From Gracilaria caudata (Eukaryota; Rhodophyta; Florideophyceae; Gracilariales; Gracilariaceae): a stretch of 21,337 nt of DNA. This document shows positions 17,462 through 21,337 of this stretch, piece by piece; positions within the stretch are counted from its first letter, which is position 1; each line of letters begins with the position of its first letter. The notes beneath the pieces were generated by a model, which saw only the letters and a program-made list of their open reading frames with translations, had not been told where the DNA came from and searched no databases. The stretch spans positions 1 to 21,337 of the forward strand of contig JASCIV010000395.1 of NCBI GenBank assembly GCA_030374735.1, in the 5' to 3' direction. The position numbers were made by a program, and so were the translations under genes.

Positions 17462-17722
17462 TACTCTAGTGCATTCTCCTACCAAAAAAACAGATACCTT
17501 TGTACGTGCATAGTCATACACAAACCTATTGGCGCCACAACGTTCAAAAGGAAACCCACTCCTACCGCCAAACCGAAGCCGGTCTGGAAGCCCAAGCTGA
17601 TCCGCGAACCCAAGACCCCAGCCAAGGATTTCAGACCTAGACCCAAAGTCTTGAAGACCAAGCCGAAGTTCCTTTCCGCGCGGGGTCGTGATGATGATGA
17701 TGATGGTGATGATCGCCGCTAG
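17462..17722 (+). pseudogene. Decayed C-terminal part of a Lys/Pro/Asp-rich protein
   Basis: An open frame of 86 codons without any ATG, ending at TAG 17720-17722. From about 17552 it is strongly biased: repeated KP pairs (TAKPKPVWKPKLIREPK, FRPRPKVLKTKPKF), then an Asp run and the end DDDDDGDDRR. The intact secreted gene at 19576-19920 ends PVYKPRKVFPKKKF...DDDRR, and the two share P-V-aromatic-K-P-basic and the GATGATCGCCG-TAG terminal bases. I therefore read this as a truncated relative whose signal peptide and start are gone. The alternative is a 3' exon whose first exon I cannot find. The Asp codons form a GAT microsatellite at about 17687-17713. Confidence 0.55.
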
Positions 17723-19447
17723 GTAACACAAGTCAAAGAACTGGGTTTTGAAGAACAAAGGTTGAATCAATGAACTGTGCGCAAGGGGACCATTTTCTTC
17801 GTAGTTGGGACCCAGGCGAGGTCGAATCACTGACCTTGCTGTGCGCTGTGAAACAAAATGTTCCAGTCCTAAAATATGAGCTTGATATGTCTCATATGAA
17901 CAGACATTCCCCGCGTTGCATGTTGAAGAAAAAGCAGGAGAAAGGACAAATCCATTAGTAAATCGAAAGCACAAACCGGAAACCGGTCTGAATTGGATCG
18001 CTTAAGACCGATCCCTCACGTCATTAATGCTTCTGAATCAGCGAGATTGAGTCATAGCAGTTCGACATCGGATGCACCATATGAACTTGAATTGACAGAA
18101 TATACGGCCGGGAAGATCAAACGTGCAGTATGAGATCCATTTAGCAAGTTTTAACTCGCCCAAACGAGTGTAAAGTGGTCTTGGATTTTATCACATTCTA
18201 TATCGTTCTCTTTTGCCTTAATCACCGGAGTTTAGTGCCCCTCCCCCAAACCCTCTCAGATGAGGACAGAATGAACAGCGGATTGTTCTTTGTCATGATT
18301 GGTCCTTATTTCGAAAAAACCCAAAGGACTTCGAAATATGAGGCTTCGAGCATTTTCAGGTCTGCCGGATGTCTCAATAGTTTAGGCAGTTGTATTTGTC
18401 GCTGGAGCTCAGACCAAAACCTGCACTGAAAAGATGCTATCCAACATGGCACGTGACAGATTCCTTTCGAACTCAAATATATGCTTGAAATCTAACCATG
18501 AGATACTGGAATTGATGACGTGTTCTTGCATTAAATATAGCGTTTCACTACACAACATGCCATTCCATGGTCGTTATAGAACGTAGAGGTGTACATTGAC
18601 TGCTCTGTGCTTATTGTAGATATATCTATTCATGATTGTGTTCCGAATCGCTCCGAGAATCAAGGTGGATACAAAACGAGGACCCTTTGCTACTGTGATT
18701 ATTGGCAGAAGAGAGCCAGTCATTGGTCGATTGTCTGTCTGTTTACCAGCAATGATCGACATATGCGTTTGTTCCACAGTGCCAGGTTACCACTATATGT
18801 TTTTTGATGATCGTGTCACCGCGTTTGTGGGATGCCATGTTCCTCTCGATGGCACAACGACATGACGTCATTGTGGTTTCTTGCGGAGAGATACTCATAG
18901 CCGCATAATTCAAGTCATCATAAAGTACCTTGGATGAACTGCGGAGTATAAGTTTAGGCCAGGCGACTGTGTCATTCGCCTCGGTAATGGCACGAACTGT
19001 TCAACTTGACAGTTTTACTTTTTCTGAATATTCCGAAACGATATACGTGAAGCCCACTCCTCTCCTGGCATATGATTTCCACCAGTTCCTGGTTAAACGT
19101 AGGAACATGGCTGTGCTCGACAAATGAAGGACTTTTTCTTCTGAGGGACGTAGATCACGAAACATTCTTCGCTTAGAACTTAGATTTATGGGCTGAGTTA
19201 TGGCTGAAGCCATACTCAGAAGGTAAAAAGGTGCTTCTGACAGGGCCGCTTGAACGTATGAGGTTGTAGTACATCTTCCACTGTGAACGATGACGATGTT
19301 CAAGTGCCAGCAAGTAGTGGATTTTCGGTAAGCAAACGACTCGTTGTGAAGCTGTAGAATTCAAAACAAAGACAGAATGACAATGTTAAGAAGATTCAGT
19401 TCAAGAACCACACTCCCCTCTCCCCCTATCTCTCCGTAGTACTAGAC
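17723..19447. other. Gene-poor tract with possible decayed coding pieces
   Basis: About 1.7 kb with no intact gene recognised. Protein-like fragments occur in changing frames: 17770-17958 (+, 62 codons), 18632-18865 (+, 77 codons) and 18930-19127 (+). A 9-bp inverted repeat, TATTTCGAA, lies at 18307-18315 and 18330-18338. None of the fragments has a recognised domain. The region may hold eroded genes or mobile-element debris, but nothing specific can be named. Confidence 0.4.
18632..19127 (+). pseudogene. Possible broken coding region in shifting frames
   Basis: From ATG 18632 a 77-residue frame (MIVFRIAPRIKVDTKRG...) with natural-looking composition stops at 18865. In another frame HDVIVVSCGEILIAA follows directly, and a third frame (18930-19127) contains FTFSEYSETIYVKPTPLLAY. 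The succession of protein-like pieces suggests one eroded gene, or unrecognised introns. No family was recognised, so this is only a suggestion. Confidence 0.25.
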
Positions 19448-19456
19448 TATAAAAGG
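19448..19456 (+). promoter_or_regulatory. TATA box of the Tyr/Asp-rich secreted protein gene
   Basis: TATAAAAGG, a consensus TATA box, lies 128 bases before the ATG at 19576. Transcription would start near 19480, giving a leader of about 95 bases. This is the clearest core promoter in the window and suggests strong or regulated expression. Confidence 0.7.
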
Positions 19457-19575
19457 CTCAGGTGAAGGGCGAGAATTGTGTCGTCTCTGTTTCATTGCAC
19501 ATCGCCACATTGACTTGATACAAGTAAGGATACAAGATACACCAAAACACAACGTAATCTCAAGCGTTTCCCAAC

Positions 19576-19920
19576 ATGAAGTACCTTTGTTTGTTTGTGC
19601 TCGCTGGTACTATGCTGCTGTGCTCTGGCGTTTCTGGGGCTATTGTGAAGAAGCACGGAGGGAAGAGTGTCTCCAATGCGGCAAAGTACGAGAAGATGGC
19701 GGACATGGAGGTTGGTACTGCTGTTCGTGACTGGGATGACTATTATGACGATGACTGGTATGATGATGATGATGGCAAGTACTTTAGGCCTCGCTACTGG
19801 AATCCGTATCCGGTTTACTACTATCCTCGTCAGTATCCGGTGTACAAGCCGAGGAAGGTGTTCCCGAAGAAGAAGTTTGGTTGCAAGGGTGATGATTGCA
19901 GCGATGATGATCGCCGTTAG
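19576..19920 (+). CDS. Small secreted Tyr/Asp/Pro-rich protein
   Basis: 114 residues from ATG 19576 (context CCAACATGA). Residues 1-22 (MKYLCLFVLAGTMLLCSGVSGA) form a textbook signal peptide. The mature part has a short helical segment, then the acidic-aromatic run RDWDDYYDDDWYDDDDGKY (51-69), a Pro/Tyr-rich centre (RYWNPYPVYYYPRQYPVYKP, 72-91), a basic KKKF, and the tail GCKGDDCSDDDRR with two cysteines (103, 108). Such Asp/Tyr-rich low-complexity proteins are often extracellular matrix or mineral/metal-binding proteins, and tyrosines could cross-link; this is inference. A strong TATA box precedes it. A decayed relative sits about 1.9 kb upstream, so this is probably a small local family. 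Confidence 0.8.
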   Translation: MKYLCLFVLAGTMLLCSGVSGAIVKKHGGKSVSNAAKYEKMADMEVGTAVRDWDDYYDDDWYDDDDGKYFRPRYWNPYPVYYYPRQYPVYKPRKVFPKKKFGCKGDDCSDDDRR

Positions 19921-20058
19921 GACTTGATGCTACACGCGCATCTGAGTCGGCGCGCGCTCCACTGCACTACATCGCTGGTAGGATAGAGAAAAGGAGTTGT
20001 GATGTGTGGCGGTGGAAGAGAGCTTGGAGAGAAGTGATATGAATTAACGCGCCACAAT

Positions 20059-20688
20059 ATGTTATGCTTCCTAGTAAATGCTTGTTGTTTTTATGTTTTG
20101 CTGTGGCTATGGAGTTTGGCAGTACAGAGCAATGCGCACATGTGCGTTGAAGATCGCTCACGAAAAGCGGAAACAGAAGTACGTGTACGTGTAACGTTGC
20201 AGCGGGGCAAAACGCGTAAAGGGTTTGTGGTAGCCGCATGCACTGGCGCTACTCAGTGCGGCACCAAGGAAATGCTGCACCGGCGCCAACGGCGAGAAAC
20301 TCTCACGTACGTACATCCATCACGCGAGACTTGGATTCAGTGCGCTGGCAGCTCTCGAGACTTTAGGCTCGAGACATCTGTGAGGGGTGTGCGTTCGAGA
20401 ACGTGCGAGCTGGGACATGCAATTGTGTGCTCTCTGAGAGCGGTGAGTCGTTGCTCACAACTCCGCATCGATTTCCCGAATATCGACAAGGATAAGCTGC
20501 AATGTTTTGCTTGCGAGCAGCGGAAACTGGCTTACGAAGGTAAGCTTCGCGCCCAAGCGTATCATGTTGCGCCGTTCAAGTACGTGGTTATGGAGTGCAC
20601 ATGTGTTCGCAAGCTATGTGATCTATCTGTGTTTACGCATCAGTTGTTGGCGCTCGGTTTGCCGAAGACCTGCGCCCAATACAGCTGA
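20059..20688 (+). CDS. Secreted cysteine-rich protein, overlapping the CAP gene tail-to-tail
   Basis: 209 residues from ATG 20059. Residues 1-26 (MLCFLVNACCFYVLLWLWSL...) are a strongly hydrophobic signal peptide. The rest is basic and contains thirteen cysteines (29, 61, 67, 95, 116, 124, 132, 149, 152, 180, 182, 187, 205), spaced as in disulfide-rich extracellular domains (ACTGATQC, QCFAC, ECTCVRKLC). There is no known family. The last 49 bases overlap the last codons of the CAP gene on the other strand, so the two would be convergently transcribed. No TATA box was found, and the start context is ordinary. The signal peptide and regular Cys content argue that it is real, but an expression check would be needed. 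Confidence 0.55.
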   Translation: MLCFLVNACCFYVLLWLWSLAVQSNAHMCVEDRSRKAETEVRVRVTLQRGKTRKGFVVAACTGATQCGTKEMLHRRQRRETLTYVHPSRETWIQCAGSSRDFRLETSVRGVRSRTCELGHAIVCSLRAVSRCSQLRIDFPNIDKDKLQCFACEQRKLAYEGKLRAQAYHVAPFKYVVMECTCVRKLCDLSVFTHQLLALGLPKTCAQYS

Positions 20689-21337
20689 CCATTACGACCG
20701 CGTCCAACATGCACGCCCATGTGCGTAGCCTTGGCGTTGAGTAAATTGCGACGATGACCCGGGCTTTTCATCCAACTATTGACAGCATGCACCGGGTTCT
20801 TCTGGCCTCTAGCCAAGTTCTCTGCGGCCCATACAAACCGATATCCCACGCGACGCACACGAACACCCAACCTCGAGCCATCGTGCCCCACGTGACTCAA
20901 ACGGATCTGCCGAAACGCCAGGTCGGCGTTGTGTTTGAGCGCGGCCACATTGAGCTTTGCATCCAGACGCACCGGCGCAATGCCGAATCTGGCGCGCTGC
21001 TCGTTGGTGAGACGCAGCAGACGACGGCGATACCTGTCCTGTAACGAAGAGACCTGCCCAGAAAGCCTGACCGCAGTAGCCTTTCTCGGTGAACAGGTGC
21101 GACAGTTTGATTGCTGAATGGGCAACAACTGCGGCGCGGGCTGCGTAACGGCGCTGGCATCTTTGGTGTAGCGATCACGCCTGCAGCCACAAGCGCCCTT
21201 CGCAGCGGGCGGGCGTCGGGGGGACGGGGAAGCCGTGGTGGGGAGATTCACGCAGAACGATGTGCACGGATATGGAACTCCGCGGCGGGGGAGAAAGTGA
21301 AACAAGTAGCACGAATGGTGGGGTGGACGGGTGGAAG
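20640..21337 (-). CDS. CAP/SCP/PR-1-type (YkwD-like) protein, 5' end outside window
   Basis: The frame is open from the stop at 20640-20642 to the right edge of the window and contains no suitable ATG before the domain, so the start (and likely a signal peptide) lies beyond 21337. The N-terminal visible part is Pro/Arg/Cys-rich linker. The CAP domain fills the C-terminal 125 residues: LLRLTNEQRARFGI (helix 1), LDAKLNVAALKHNADLA, SHVGHDGS (first His), AAENLARG (Glu), AVNSWMKSPGHRRNLLN (second His) and YWAQVFGKP. The two His and the Glu of the CAP cavity are all present. The motif set is closer to the short bacterial/YkwD form than to animal or plant PR-1, which carry extra disulfides. CAP proteins are mostly secreted, with roles in defence, lipid binding or signalling; the role here is unknown. 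Confidence 0.88.
   Translation of the reverse strand, partial: STRPPHHSCYLFHFLPRRGVPYPCTSFCVNLPTTASPSPRRPPAAKGACGCRRDRYTKDASAVTQPAPQLLPIQQSNCRTCSPRKATAVRLSGQVSSLQDRYRRRLLRLTNEQRARFGIAPVRLDAKLNVAALKHNADLAFRQIRLSHVGHDGSRLGVRVRRVGYRFVWAAENLARGQKNPVHAVNSWMKSPGHRRNLLNAKATHMGVHVGRGRNGQLYWAQVFGKPSANN

Noticed and set aside
1..21337. CRISPR arrays, bacterial operons, rRNA genes
   Set aside because: No regularly spaced direct repeats, no Shine-Dalgarno-led tandem genes and no rRNA-like conserved segments were seen.

Overview
The window looks like nuclear DNA of a eukaryote with a compact, almost intron-free gene style. Most convincing coding regions are single open frames that start at an ATG. Promoters carry TATA-type boxes, several predicted products have eukaryotic signal peptides, and two families are eukaryote-specific (an Egghead-type glycosyltransferase and a KAR5/GEX1/Brambleberry-type nuclear fusion protein). 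There is no Shine-Dalgarno or operon logic. My best guess is a red alga, perhaps a florideophyte such as Chondrus, because gene islands with few introns alternate with long gene-poor tracts. This is inference from style, not an identification.

Layout. 1-2560: gene-poor. It has a tRNA-like A-box segment near 290-351 on the minus strand and a clean 214-bp TA-flanked MITE at 1691-1904. 2564-3001 (-): a small orphan protein whose pattern resembles the ACID/SPOC beta-barrel of MED25. 3002-4978: no convincing gene, with a 21-bp palindrome at 3913-3933. 4979-12526: a dense island of five genes that look nuclear or are unrecognised. These are a CCHC zinc-knuckle protein (-), a KAR5/GEX1-like karyogamy protein (-), a basic/acidic nuclear protein (+), a coiled-coil protein (-) and an unrecognised protein (+). 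The start of the KAR5-like gene carries two adjacent long hairpins, one with perfect 35-bp arms. The last two genes share a divergent promoter with a 23-bp palindrome, a 30-nt alternating purine-pyrimidine tract and one E2F-type motif.

12527-21337: a more open region dominated by secreted or membrane proteins. It holds a 10-cysteine secreted protein (+), an Egghead-type family 2 glycosyltransferase (-), a decayed tail of a Lys/Pro/Asp-rich protein (+), its apparent intact relative (a Tyr/Asp-rich secreted protein, +), and a 13-cysteine secreted protein (+). The last of these overlaps tail-to-tail with a CAP/PR-1-type protein (-), whose 5' end lies beyond the window.

How the genes might work together: there is no operon. 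The left island suggests nuclear or chromosome functions. The right part suggests cell-surface and secretory functions, with a Golgi/ER glycosyltransferase and several extracellular proteins. The most interesting items are the KAR5-like gene with its hairpins, the orphan ACID/SPOC-like protein, the secreted Asp-rich family with a nearby relic, and the palindrome-bearing divergent promoter.
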